A stretch of 64,000 nucleotides of DNA. It comes from Isoetes taiwanensis (taxonomy: Eukaryota > Streptophyta > Lycopodiopsida > Isoetales > Isoetaceae). The stretch's first letter is position 1. Each line of letters begins with the position of its first letter. This document shows positions 32,661 through 44,199 of the stretch, piece by piece. A program made the position numbers and the translations under genes. Under the pieces are notes generated by a model that made no database searches, was not told where the DNA came from, and saw only the letters and a list, made by a program, of their open reading frames with translations. The stretch is taken from NCBI GenBank assembly GCA_021234155.1, contig JAJEKV010000099.1:2486165-2550164 (forward strand), read 5' to 3'.

Positions 32661-35036
32661 TTATTTCTTCTCTCTATCTTTGTAAAAGGTTTGTTCATCA
32701 AAAACAACATCCCTGCTCAGCACTATTTTATTTGTCCCTGGAACAAACATTCTGTAAGCTTTACTTTGCTCGTCATATCCAACCAAGTATCCAACTTCTG
32801 CTTTATCATCAAGTTTTTTTCTTATTTCATCTGGTATATGGATGTAACCTAAACATCCATACGATCTGAACATTGTATAATCTATGTCCTTTCTATTTGT
32901 CCAGACTAATTCAGGAATATTACCTTTTAAACTTGCTGTTGGCAGCCTATTTTGAATGTAGATTGCTGTTTTCAAGGCTTCTTCCCATAAGTAATTTGGT
33001 AGACCAGAAAATTTTAGCATTGATCTTACTGCATCAAGCAAGGTTCGATTTTTTCTTTCAGCAACTCCATTTTGCTGAGGTGTGAATCGGCATGTTAATT
33101 GTCTTCTAATGCCCTTTGAGTCACAGAATAATTTGAACTTTCTTCCCAAATACTCTCCTCCTCGGTCTGATCTTAGACATTTGAGCTTATTTCCTGTTTG
33201 TGTTTCCATTTCATTTACATATAATTTCAATGCATCAAAAGCTTGAGATTTTCTCATAAGGCAATATCCCTTGCATTTTCGGCTGTGATCATCTATAAAA
33301 GATATGAAATATCTTTTTCCAGTTCTTCCCCTGACATTTAATGGCCCACACAAATCAGTGTGGACCAAGTCCAAAGTTTGCTCAGCTCTTTTCTTAGATT
33401 TCTGAAATGGTAATCTACTAATTTTTCCTTTCATGCAACCTTCACATATACAATTTTCCCCTTCTTGAATATTGCAGTCTATGAAGCTTTTCTTTGCCAT
33501 GAATTTGATGTTGTTGTGATGCGTGTGTGCAAGCCTATTATGCCATAACTCTGTATCAGAAATCATCATTACATTTATGCCATCAGCAAGACAATTTTCC
33601 ATTTGAAATAGGTTCCCTACTCGATTTGCCAAGAACTTCAGTTTATTATTCAAGAAGATTTTACAATGCTTTTTCTCAAAAAAGACTTTATATCCTAGAT
33701 CAACTAGCTGACACACTGAGATCAGATTTTTGATTAGCGTAGGAACACATAAAACATGTTCAATATTCACAACATTTCCTTCAAGATCCAACAACTGAAG
33801 CATTCCACATCCTTCAATCGACTGCAATTCTCCATTTTCAACTTGAACATGTTTTGTATGTGCTGATGCATGATCTTTGAGCATATCTGAGGATCGTACT
33901 ACTGATCTCTCAGCTCCACTATCAACTACAATCATAGAATGCTTGAGATTAGATCTTGCATCAGAATTTAGAGAACAAATGCAATTTACCTCATCATCAT
34001 CAATAGGATCTTCTTTGTCATTTGTTTCAGACTTCTCCTGTGCTATGTGTACACCTGCAGCACCTCCTCTTTTCCTAAAATAATTTGCTCTTCCTCTAAA
34101 GTCTCGTCCCCTGCCCCTACCTCTGCCATAATCTTTTGACTGAATGTCTTTTGGGCTGGGACATTTTGCTGCAATATGTCCTATCCCTTTACAGTTATGA
34201 CAGCTAATCTCATTTGTAAGCTTAGGACAGTTAGGCTTTATGTGACCACTTTCATAACAATTATAGCAAACAGTCCTTTTCCTTTGATTTTCTTTCTTCT
34301 TCCCAGCATACAATATTTCAGAAGTTTTCTCTTCTTCTTTAGTCATTTTATTTTGCTCAATCTCAGTTCTTAACATGTTCTCTGCTTCTTCCCTTGTTTT
34401 TGCAACATTTCTGATCAAAACAGAAAGTTGAACATTCTCACTAACAGCCCTTGCAATGGTGAGCACTAAAAATCGATCACTAATGTTCACTCCTGCAGCT
34501 TCAAGGTCTGCAACAATATTGTCAAACCTATTGAAAAAGGTTGACACTTCTTCTTCCTCATTGTATTTCAAACTTCTCAACTCCTTTTCTAGTATATCGA
34601 TTTGTGAAGAAGTCTTATTCTCATAATGTTTTAACATGTAAGACCACATCTGCCTAGGGGACATACCTCTCAATTTCAAGAGAATTGTTGGCCCTACTTT
34701 GCTAGTAATGATTCCCCTTGCCTCCTTCAATTTTGTAGACAGTGTACTAGCTGATGCCAAGCTCCCTTGAACACTCACCAATTCTGCAACAGGTCTGCTT
34801 CCAGGTGTCACAGATGTTGCATCTCCTTCTTCTGTTACAGCAACATTTGCTGCCACATTGCTGCTACTTGTACCTGCACTAGTAGCAGTCACATCAACAT
34901 TATTAGGATCAACTAATTCCCATAAATTTTCAACATCTAGAATATGTTGAATTTGATCCTTCCAGACTTGAAAGCCTGATCCCCCATTGTAAACTTCAAC
35001 CGCACTCAACAAACCTGCACCAAATCTTGTAGCCAT
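32661..35036 (-). CDS. Copia gag, protease and integrase
   Basis: A 791-codon frame starts just after the primer site. It opens with a UBN2-type gag region. Two zinc knuckles follow at about residues 255-295 (CYNCYESGHIKPNC and CHNCKGIGHIAAKC), then an Arg/Gly-rich stretch. The protease has VVDSGAERSV near residue 370. The integrase has the HHCC motif (LWHNRLAHTHHNN with CICEGC) and DDE residues in LVHTDLCGPL, the LRSDRGGEY step and the Glu in QQNGVAERKNRT. It ends with a chromodomain-free tail. This part is intact up to the TAA at its end. Confidence 0.95.
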   Translation of the reverse strand: MATRFGAGLLSAVEVYNGGSGFQVWKDQIQHILDVENLWELVDPNNVDVTATSAGTSSSNVAANVAVTEEGDATSVTPGSRPVAELVSVQGSLASASTLSTKLKEARGIITSKVGPTILLKLRGMSPRQMWSYMLKHYENKTSSQIDILEKELRSLKYNEEEEVSTFFNRFDNIVADLEAAGVNISDRFLVLTIARAVSENVQLSVLIRNVAKTREEAENMLRTEIEQNKMTKEEEKTSEILYAGKKKENQRKRTVCYNCYESGHIKPNCPKLTNEISCHNCKGIGHIAAKCPSPKDIQSKDYGRGRGRGRDFRGRANYFRKRGGAAGVHIAQEKSETNDKEDPIDDDEVNCICSLNSDARSNLKHSMIVVDSGAERSVVRSSDMLKDHASAHTKHVQVENGELQSIEGCGMLQLLDLEGNVVNIEHVLCVPTLIKNLISVCQLVDLGYKVFFEKKHCKIFLNNKLKFLANRVGNLFQMENCLADGINVMMISDTELWHNRLAHTHHNNIKFMAKKSFIDCNIQEGENCICEGCMKGKISRLPFQKSKKRAEQTLDLVHTDLCGPLNVRGRTGKRYFISFIDDHSRKCKGYCLMRKSQAFDALKLYVNEMETQTGNKLKCLRSDRGGEYLGRKFKLFCDSKGIRRQLTCRFTPQQNGVAERKNRTLLDAVRSMLKFSGLPNYLWEEALKTAIYIQNRLPTASLKGNIPELVWTNRKDIDYTMFRSYGCLGYIHIPDEIRKKLDDKAEVGYLVGYDEQSKAYRMFVPGTNKIVLSRDVVFDEQTFYKDREKK

Positions 35037-35040
35037 TTTC

Positions 35041-35054
35041 CTGCTCTGATACCA
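35041..35054 (-). other. Primer-binding site, initiator tRNA-Met type
   Basis: TGGTATCAGAGCAG on the minus strand lies two bases inside the 5' LTR. TGGTATCAGAGC is the standard match to the 3' end of plant initiator tRNA-Met used by Copia elements. Confidence 0.9.
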
Positions 35055-35056
35055 AA

Positions 35057-35604
35057 TGAGAAATTAAGGTAGCAATACTTGCAACAATACTTGTAGACAA
35101 GTGGATTATTATAATAGCTAGATCAAACCATAATAATCACTCAAACCATAATAATCCCAAAGAGAAAAATAGCCTTATGAAATCACGACATAGAAGAAAC
35201 TTTATGAGCAATACAAACACACGAACAAATCTCCTATCTTCTGTGTGTCTATTTACATACATCTTCCCTTAATTTATAAGGCCAGATCCGGCCAAACAGG
35301 CACCGATCCGGCCTTCTTGGATGCTGTGTCTTCGCATCCGTTCTCTTCTCATTTTCTAAGTAAACAAGCTATTTGTCTTGTTTCTATTGCACCGAGATGT
35401 GCTTAACAAAAATAGATAATGGATAACATCATACCATCGACCATTGATCACCATTAAAAATTATAACCGTTGGTCACCTTTGTAGCACAATAACCATTAG
35501 CATCTCCCTTGTCAATATATTCTCATGATAATGATCTGTGTCTGCGTATGCATCTCTGACAATAAAATCAACCATGGGATGACTGTTTATCTATTTATTC
35601 AACA
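35057..35604 (-). repeat. 5' LTR of the Copia element
   Basis: 548 bp, bounded TG...CA, with the CATCT duplication just outside. Compared with the other LTR, nearly all differences fall at 35235-35340 in CTG, CAGG and CCGG contexts. Confidence 0.95.
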
Positions 35605-35737
35605 CATCTAACACAAATGCATATTTTATGATGAACAATTATACAAGGTAGGGAATGAAACTAAGAAAAGAACTTTTTACGAGGCTTAGCAATTTAACAA
35701 TCCAGCATTTCCATTTATATTTTATGAAAGGTTACAC

Positions 35738-36073
35738 TTATAACTTTATATGAAGCAAAGAAATCATCCACCAGAATGTAGTTCCCAAAGAACCTCCAGG
35801 GCATGTAGCAAAGACTGAAGGGGTTCTTGACTTATCCGAAGGTTTTTGAACTCGGTCTTCAGCATGTGTAGGATAAGAAACTTTCTGCTTGCTTGTCCAA
35901 ATGACATGCACTCCAATGCGATACGCCTTCAACCATAGTAAATAAGAAATTGAGAGATTAAATAATGAAATCAAACAATTGCTTACCATTGGATAGCCTT
36001 TTGTGAATTGGCATGCAATGATGTACAACCAGCATGCCTGATGGTATATATCTTCAATCACCTGCTGCAACAA
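35738..36073 (-). pseudogene. Possible captured host-gene fragment (two exons) in CACTA-1
   Basis: On the minus strand a Tttgttgcag acceptor (about 36065) precedes VIEDIYHQACWLYIIAC, which ends at a GTAAGC donor (about 35985). A short intron ends ggttgaag at about 35930, before a second exon reading AYRIGVHVIWTSKQKVSYP and ending at 35738. The exon-intron layout inside a transposase-less CACTA element suggests a captured gene piece. I do not recognise the protein. Confidence 0.35.
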
Positions 36074-36079
36074 AAAATA

Positions 36080-38140
36080 AAATATTTACACTTGCCTCAT
36101 AAATAAATATTTAAGATAAAAATCATTACTCTTGCTTGGAGAGAAGCAACGGCAATCTACACATGTTAATATAGCAATCTAAGTAATTTACACATGTTAA
36201 AATAGCAGCCTAAATATGTACATCGTTAAATGCAGGACATATCCATTCACCAATTCACTTTCACCATAAAGCATGCCTTCTATGCAAGACAATACAAAAA
36301 ATCGTCTCATGTAATTCAACTCGATTTTATGAGGTTTTTATAGCATGAATACTTTCCATCACCATTTCACTTCGAGCAAGCAAAGTAAAGCAAAATGCAG
36401 ACAAAACCATTTCGAACTCAATGTGTATCCAGAGTGCTCAGATTGATGTGTTTGCTTGTTAAAAGATCTGGCCACATATGCTTGTGCACTAAAGTAAACT
36501 CTTACATAAACTAATGCAAGACTTTCCATGTCTTACACCTTAGCACATATCAACATTTTAGAGCATCGTAATGCTTATATTTAGACATTTAACACCTGAA
36601 TAGACTCATATGAGAACCAAGCATGTATTAACAGCCGTCACACTAGCAAAACTAGTTCAAGATTAAATCATTCTATTTAGAGATTAATCCGCATGCCTTG
36701 GCATTTTAATAAACTATGGCAGCATAAAGAATCTTATATAAACTTCTCTTAGAAAACAAACATAGTTAAAGCATTCAAGTTCTGACCTGATTGAGTGCAT
36801 TTTCCATGTTTCAATCCAAATTTTTCCTTCTTGAACTCCTTATGCCAGCAATGACTTATGCTCCCCTTGTGTTAAACACCTACAATCCCTGTTGCCAGCA
36901 ACAGACCTAGAATGGATTACAAGACAAAAAGCAACAAGTTCCATCAAATCCGATAAACCTAATTCTGGCTATGGCACAGAATACTAAACCTGGAGCATAA
37001 ATCTGGCACTGAAAAATGTCGGCCAGAGCTTTAAAGCCAGTTTAGGCAATGAAAAACACCCTTCTCAATGCAAAAACATGGATTCACGCCAGTTTTTGCC
37101 ATACATGGCGTCAATCTGCTCTATGGATCCAATTCTTGCATTATACACATAGGCAAAAATTAACCTAAGTTTAAAAGCACAAAATCGGCAACAACCTGAT
37201 ATGGACATCAATCTTTTATCAGAAGGTGCTGGATACAAGTTCCATTTCTAGTTTTGGCCGTAGAAAAACCTCCAAACTGGCAGTTAAGCTCCATCCCATT
37301 TGGGAACCATGCAAATGCTGCTACCTGTCTGTAATCGGCAGAAAAACATGTGCAAGGCCGATCCCTGTTGATGCAAGTGGCGATGTAGCCGCTTGGCTCC
37401 GGTCATGCCCTAAATCGATTTTGAAAATGCCTAAATCGATCTTCACAAATACACCTTAAAAAATATTTTTAAAGGTCTAACATCTACCATATTTTTAATT
37501 TATTTGCCATAGTTGTCATTTGGAAGGCTTAAACAAATAACCTATAATTTAAATTTTATGTGGAATGACTATTTGGCAAAAGATCAACATACCTTAGAGA
37601 ACTTGTAAGGCATGAGACTCACGTTCCATAAAGCTCATGAGTCCTTTTGTGGGAACAATAAGCCATAGCAAAGGTAACATGCAAAAGTTGCATGTAGACC
37701 ACTACATGTCCGACATGCATGTGGGAAAAATGCATGCATATGTTTTAACATAATATCCATAAGCCTAATCATTTTATTACATGTCAAAAAAAGTTATGAC
37801 TACAATCGGTTTCCCAAGCCATAGTCTAAATCATATTGTGCTCATGTTATAAAAGCGTAGCACCAAATGGTTCATGATAGCACATTTTCCCGTTACAATA
37901 GCACCAACTACCTTCATGGTTTTTTTCCTGCTTTGTTTCTATATAGAACATGAGCCCAACCTATGTATTGCATCCTTGGTTGTACAATGGCACAAATTTG
38001 TTATCTTGAGCTGGAGAGCTTCCTATCATTCTAGGCTATATGAAAAACAGCCCTCATAATCGTATACATCACTAGACAATTCACTGAGAGAGCTTTCTAA
38101 CACATCAAATTTCATCCAAAACTGACTTATGGATCAAAAG
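36080..38140. other. CACTA-1 interior, right part; no supported gene
   Basis: AT-rich DNA with small ORFs only. The segment at about 36.8-37.4 kb has several CAGCAAT/GCCAGTTT-type phrases but no domain. It may include more introns of captured sequence. Confidence 0.35.
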
Positions 38141-38169
38141 TTATGATTAAAACTGTAGTAATAAGAAAT

Positions 38170-38530
38170 CTGAACTTTCTGATGAAATATCTGACGATTT
38201 TTCTGACGAATATGTTGACGAAATGTCTGACGAAATATCTGACGAAAAATCTGACGAAAAATCTGACGAAATATCTGACGAAAATTTCTGACGTAAAAAC
38301 TGACGTTTCATTTGACGATACTTCTGACGAATTGTTTCTGACGATTATCCTGACGATACATCGGACGCACCTCCTAACGTGATAATCGGCGATTAATGTG
38401 GACCCATTTTTCGGACGCGAAAATCGTCGAGGAAAATGCGTCGAGAGTTATTCGTCGATATTTTTTACGTCGATATAAGCGTCAGTCAAATTTTTTTAGA
38501 CCGTCTGACGATTTTTCTGACGCCTAGCAG
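38170..38530. repeat. CACTA-1 right subterminal repeat array (CTGACGAAA units)
   Basis: Many copies of TCTGACGAAA or close variants are arranged head to tail, inverted relative to the left array. Towards the end the spacing loosens and TCGACG/GCGTC variants appear. Confidence 0.85.
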
Positions 38531-38549
38531 TCGTTCTCTTGTAGTGCTT

Positions 38550-38993
38550 CAATCTTCTGCACTCCTCCTTCTCTGTAGTTCTCTTCCTCTTTGCTGCTCT
38601 TTTCCTCTTGCCCATTTTCTTTAGCCGATGCGCTAGCTCCTCTGGTAGTGGCTGGTCCTCCTCATTCCCCTCCTCTTCGCCATTGTCCTGACCCTCGGGG
38701 TTTTCTTGAGCATCAGGGTTCTGAGTTTGTTCTTGCTCATCTTGCTACTGCTGGTCCTTCTCCTCAGCATCTGGATTAGGGTTAGGGTACAGACTGTCAA
38801 GTAATACAGATACTTGATACAGACTGTCTAATGGATTCTCCAACTCTCTTTGAACGTTTTGAACAGCACAATCAAGTAATATCTTGTACAGGGTCCAGAG
38901 TTGATGGTCGTCCAGGGGAAGTGTATTTGAACTAGAACCAGCCAGTGTATTTGAACTAGGAGCAGCCAGTGTCCATGCATAAGGAAAATCCAT
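38550..38993 (-). pseudogene. ORF-H, N-terminal part, interrupted by CACTA-1
   Basis: The start at 38993 lies in a strong context (GCCATGG). The frame has a Ser/Asn/Thr-rich beginning (SSNTLAGSSSNT), a helix with VQNVQRELENPL, an acidic/Gln-rich stretch (DEQEQTQNPDAQEN, GEEEGNEED) and a basic end (GKRKRAAKRKRT). One in-frame TAG interrupts a Gln run near 38745. The frame continues exactly across the CTT target duplication at 30065, so the product would be about 400 residues ending in the histone-H3-like fold. Acidic then basic stretches would suit a chromatin or histone partner role (inference). Confidence 0.65.
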
Positions 38994-39000
38994 GGCACTA

Positions 39001-40915
39001 GAACGAGAGAAATTAAGTAATTAGCAAATGATATATTACTCTCCCCATAAAAAAGCGATTCCGAACATACATAATTCAAAACGCCAAAAGCGCTGCTTTG
39101 TTTTGTTTTTTCACAGATCTATTTCACTCGCGCCTGGCGCGATTTGTATAGAATCGTATGAAATAGAAAAGCCGAACTAAAAATGCGCCTGGCGCGCTTT
39201 GATTAACTTAGTGGAAAATCGGAACCCAAAATCGCCATTCTAACATATTATTCTAAGAATGCATAATGCGTAATGCATAATGCGTAATTCAAAATATGAA
39301 GCCAATGAATATGAAGGCAGAGAATAGAATAGAATAGAATGAAGGCGGATAGAGCGTATATATAATAATAATACTTCTTGTTTAGTTCATTATTTAGTTC
39401 ATTGTTTTAGTTCATTATTTAGAGCAGATAGAGCAAGATCATAGAGCAAGACCATAGTTCATTATTTAGTTCATTGTTTTGGTTCATTATTTAGAGCAGA
39501 TAGAGCAAGATCATACAAAGAAAGATCATAGAGCAAGATCAAAATAGCAATAGAACATGTTTATAAGCAATAGATGGTATTTATAAACAATAGATCTATA
39601 TATGAAGGTGCTAGGCAAAGATAGGATTGATGCATCTAAAAGTCACCTTGATTAACCCCGAAGCTCTTATAAGGATAAAGAAACAGATAAAGCGATAGAA
39701 ACGTAACTTTCAAATACTAGAATAAAAACAAGAATAAGATAACACTTTAAGTAAAGAACATGAAATACTAACCTCCCGAATACGACTTCAATATGAGAAG
39801 CCGAGAGCTTTGTAGAAACCTTTGAGCGTAACAACCTGATAAGCCGAGCCGAGAAGAAGCCAATAGCGTGATGATTTCAGCCGAGAGCAAGTCAATAGCA
39901 GATGATTTGAGCCGAGAAGAAGCCGAGATACCTTGGAGCCGAGAAATCAAAAACCCTGAAGCCGAGAAACCTTTGAGAAATCAAAAACCCTGAAGCCGAG
40001 AAACCTTTGTAGAAATAAAACCCGGGGCCAGAGAAACCACAGAGAAAAGCGTAAGATTGTAGAAGACAAAGCGTAAGATTGTAGAAGCCGAAAAGCCACG
40101 TGAGAAAAAAGCCGAAAAATGCCGAGAAAAAGCCCGAAAACTCGAAGCAGAAGCCGGGTTTAAAAATTACTTACCGAAAGCTCGAAATGCTTTGGATGAA
40201 AGCGCCGAGAAGCGCCGAAAATCAGAGAAGCACACCGTGATTGTAAGTGCACCGAGATTGCCGAAAATCAGAGATTGTGGAGAGAAATCGAAAGTTCGAA
40301 AGGGAGTATGAAGTTCGAAAGTTCGCATGCACCAAAAGTTTGAAAAGGAGTGTAAACTAAATGTAATAACTACTTTAAAACATTCGTACCGCGCCATAAT
40401 AACTGCCGCGAAAATTTATTACAAGGTTTAGAAGTTTTAAGTTCTAAAACTTAACTTTTAACCTTAATACTTTTAAGCTTAGTACTTTTAACCTAAACTT
40501 TTAACTTTAACCTTAGTACTTCTAACCTTAACTTTTAAGTTTTAAGCTTTAAGTTTTAGAAGTTTTAAGTTTTAGAAGTTTAAAGGTTATATTTATTTAA
40601 GGTTAGAAGTTTTAACCTTAGAACTTCTAAAACTTACATTTTAACCTTAATACTTTTAACCTAAACTCATCACCTTAACCTTAGTACTTCTAACCTTAAC
40701 TTATAACCTATAATAACCTACCTTAAAACTTCTAACCTATAATAACCTATAATTAACTTCTAACCTAAAAATTGCTAACCTATAATAACCTCAAAAGTTT
40801 TTTCTAAGGTTACAACATTTAAGGTTATTATAAGTTAATATATTATAGGTTAACTCATGCTAGGGAGATGTTATTTGGATATGCTAACTTACTATATGTT
40901 TTTATGCATTTTAGG
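39001..40915. promoter_or_regulatory. Divergent spacer between ORF-H and DUF7869 gene, copy 2
   Basis: Same layout as copy 1. The palindrome GCGCCTGGCGC occurs twice here (39130-39140 and 39185-39195), against one clean copy in the first block. The about 95-bp TTCATTATTTAG repeats are at 39381-39540 and the AACCTTA-type AT-rich array is at 40429-40865. The latter looks identical to copy 1 over about 440 bases. Confidence 0.5.
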
Positions 40916-40923
40916 TCAATGGC

Positions 40924-43803
40924 ATGCAAAATGCTAAATCCCCAAGGCCCCAATGATCTTTGATCAAGGCAAGGAAAAATCCCCAACTAATGAAGATGAC
41001 AAAGATGATGGCAAAGGAAAGGAAAAGACCGAAAATGAAAGGATGATGCCAAAGGAAAGGAAATTGTACTTTTATACCGGGTCGATTGGAAAAACAAAAA
41101 GGTCAAGATATTGCATGCATGCAACAGAGAGGCAGTAGGAGAAGGGATTATTGTTCTAGCAGATCCTATCAATGCAGTGAATGATGAAAGATTAGGGGAG
41201 GACAGGTTAGGTGTGGCAATCTCAAAATTATATGACAATTGGAAGGAAAAGGGTTCAGGCAAACAAGAATGCCTTGCTTGTGTGAAGCAACTAGAGGTTC
41301 CAACTATTGTTGCATGGCCTAGGGACAAGATTTCAACTGGAGGGGAACTACACGTTTCCTATAGATGTAGAACCATTGTCAATAATGTTCACACAGTGTA
41401 GCAAGAGGCCACTTCCAACTTTCAAACATTATCCCACCAAAAGATGCAAGTCAGATTATGATTGTTCTCCTGAAGCCTTGATGAAGGTTAGAGGAAGTGA
41501 ATGTTGTTGGGCCTCCTGTATTAGAATGTTCACAATAGAGGAGATGGTGGTAGCAAGAGCTACATATCAGGAACATAAGTGTGATAGCAGGAGGAATTTC
41601 ATGTACACCATATTTGGCTATGCAATTCAGGATGAAAGATCAAAGAAGAAAAGATTCCCATTGAATGGAAAGTGGATATGTTCAAAAGCATGGATGGCTA
41701 TACATGGAATTCCAACCTCTTCTTGGCACAACTGGCAAAAGAGACATGAAAATGGTAGTAAAATTGCATTGCATGGGAACACCGGCCCGGGTAAGGCCTA
41801 CCTCAAGAACTATAGCAAAGGAAATATTTGAAAGATATGTGGATTTCAATGCGTAAAACATGCCACATAAGAGTAAGAAGGATGAACAGGGTAGAGTTAT
41901 TGTTGAAAAGAGATTACCATCCCATTGTACCCGAAAAAGAGCATATTAGAGGAAATAAATGCATTGCTTCGGAACTTGGAGTGGCCTCTATATCCCAGCC
42001 AGTTTTTAGTAGGCTATGGAATAAGCATTTCAAGCATGTGACCATAGCAACTTCAAACAACTTTGCCAAATGCAATTTATGTGCTAAGTTGAAGGAGACA
42101 CTAGATAAGACGTGCAACCAAGTCTAAGGGCAAAGATAAGGGAACATATGAAGGACCATATGATGGATCGACTATCATGTAGATCAACTTATTGGATGTG
42201 GAGGACCTTATCTGCAATGGAACCTAATAACTATTTATGTATTATACATGATAAAATGGACCAACGAAGACTTGTCTTCCACAATTCAAGTACATTCCTA
42301 AGTCATGTGGAAGATCATACCCTTTGCATTTCAATGATGGGGCAATATTGCATGGGCGCCTCTGGACCTATTATGGCCATTTCAGTTTAGAGTTGTGGAG
42401 TGATGGTCCAGATTTCACATTGAGAGTATCATGAGGTGTTTAAGAAACTATGAGAAGGGTTACAATGGTCACCCTCTGAGGATCCTATAGCCAGCACTAC
42501 TACATAGTGCATTGTTGGATGGAACCCTAATAGTATTGAAAAGTTTAGCAAGGCAAGATTTAGGAGGAATGGACCTAATGAACATGTTGGAGCTTCAACA
42601 TCTCGTGCTAAACCTCGAGATCCGCCCAAAAGCTCCTCTTGCAACTAGATAATTGTCTTTGGTCAAAATTTTTCGTTCCTATCCTACTTAACAAATGTGG
42701 GTATTTTTTGAAAGAGTCAATTTGGGGTTCCTAATGCCCGAACATACTCGTGAGGATGTGGATGCATTGTTTGGAAAATATAGTCATGTATTGAGACAAA
42801 GAGACAGTTACCAACTTTCCCAGGCTATTGAAAATATTTCATGGATGTACAAATCCATCTCCTATAGGATCTATCATAGAAGAAGTGCCCGATTGGAAGA
42901 GTTTTGTGGATGGTTATGCTCTCGACATGGAAGGTCATTCTAGACCTCTTCAATTCACTTTTGGGTGAGAAAGGGATTCCAATCATGCAATGGAAAATGA
43001 GACCTTCAGAGGAGAAGTGGAGAGGTGGGGCAGAAATTTGGCACGGGGGATGCAAATGGCAAGCCTATGATAGCTCTGGTCAACCAAAAGCTCTAAAACC
43101 AATCAAGAAGTCAAGCAATTGGGCTTGACTAAGGATAGCATCAATGACTACATCAAGCATTGGCAAACTAATTAGGATGAGACTAATCGTGCATTGATAG
43201 ATTATTGGAAGAAGGTGATCAACTTGTTGGATGAGGTAGACACATCCTCGGAAGAGCCGAAAGAAGGGTGGTTCCCTAAAAGTAAGTGGAAAACATTAGT
43301 CAGGTGTGGCGAAGATGATGGTACCATTAGTAGCATTGTGAAGGCATATGCTCCTCCTCAATCGATAAACACTATGTTGGTCCTAAGAAGGATAGGCCAA
43401 AATATTTAGGCATGGATTGTTATGAACCTTCTAACGGCGTGGAGTGCCACCAATTTGTAGTAGTAAAACCAGCAGATCTAGAGACCTATCCAGTGTGGTT
43501 GGGATACATTATCTCGGATATTTGCAAAGAAGAAGGTGATGTTAACTTCAATAAGGTGCGCGTGGAATGGTGGTGTCCAGATACATCAGGTTGAGTAATG
43601 TCACCGATAAAGAAAGATATTGATTGTTGGACAAAGAGGTGGAGGAGAAATCCAAGTGATCCCGATCTTTGGCTAGACATTGAAATCAGATTGTACTAAG
43701 TGGACTCCAAAAACTATTCCTAGTAAAACAATGCCGAGTTACAATACCTCAGGATGTAAGGAATAAGGTTCTCATATCCTTGGGGATGCTAGTGGACAAA
43801 TGA
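40924..43803 (+). pseudogene. DUF7869-type transposon-associated protein, copy 2 (frameshifted)
   Basis: Same domains as copy 1. Here the early frame is better kept: DPINAVNDERLGEDRLGVAISKL reads through where copy 1 breaks, and so do 41307-41831 (YPTKRCKSDYDC to AYLKNYS) and LASELGVASISQP with FAKCNLCAKL. In contrast the LDNCAGQNKNRW motif, intact in copy 1, is lost here near 42650. The two copies are broken at different places, often at CTG/CAG sites. That fits either independent decay or consensus errors in an otherwise similar gene. A poly(A) signal AATAAA follows the stop at 43803. Confidence 0.6.
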
Positions 43804-44199
43804 AAAACAGTTACTATGTATCTTTTCTACAGTTAATAAAAGTTGTGTACTACTTGAGTTCCATGATATATGATTTTGTAATTTGAAGTTAAGGTGTGAA
43901 TTTAATTTTTTCGTGTGTGATTATATGTTAACGTCTATTCTAGTCTAAGGGCAACAAAGTTACAAAAAAAGTGAATTTAACAAAGTTACTAAAAAAGTGC
44001 AATATAAAATTTATCCCAAAATTAAGACATAATCCCAATTTAATTGAATGATGGTTGCTCATTGTCCAACAGTATCAGTATACCAATGACATTGCAAAAG
44101 CACTACATGCAATGAACCAAGACAAACATGTAAAACGTAAAAAGAAATAAAACAATATTAAAAAATAGTGAGTAGGTTAATTAACTACACTATAAATAA

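Larger units (their letters stand above)
30546..35604 (-). mobile_element. Nearly complete Ty1/Copia LTR retrotransposon
   Basis: The element is 5.06 kb with two LTRs of about 549 bp, a tRNA-Met-type primer site next to the 5' LTR, a purine tract next to the 3' LTR and a 5-bp target duplication. One minus-strand gag-pol frame runs 35036-31081, in the Copia order gag, protease, integrase, reverse transcriptase, RNase H. It is broken by one stop codon and one frame change. It lies inside CACTA-1. The close LTR match suggests a recent insertion. Confidence 0.95.
30541..35609. repeat. 5-bp target-site duplication CATCT of the Copia element
   Basis: CATCT at 30541-30545 and at 35605-35609 borders the two LTRs exactly, which marks a simple insertion into CACTA-1. 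Confidence 0.9.
30066..38546. mobile_element. CACTA-1, non-autonomous CACTA transposon with nested Copia, TSD CTT
   Basis: The left end CACTACAAGAGAA (30066-30078) is the exact reverse complement of the right end TTCTCTTGTAGTG (38534-38546). CTT precedes the left end and follows the right end. Subterminal arrays of CGTCA/TGACG words lie at 30160-30400 and, inverted, at 38170-38530. Joining the flanks restores an open Lys/Glu-rich frame of ORF-H, so the insertion hit coding sequence. Without the Copia element it is about 3.4 kb. No transposase is encoded, so it would depend on one supplied in trans. Confidence 0.95.
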
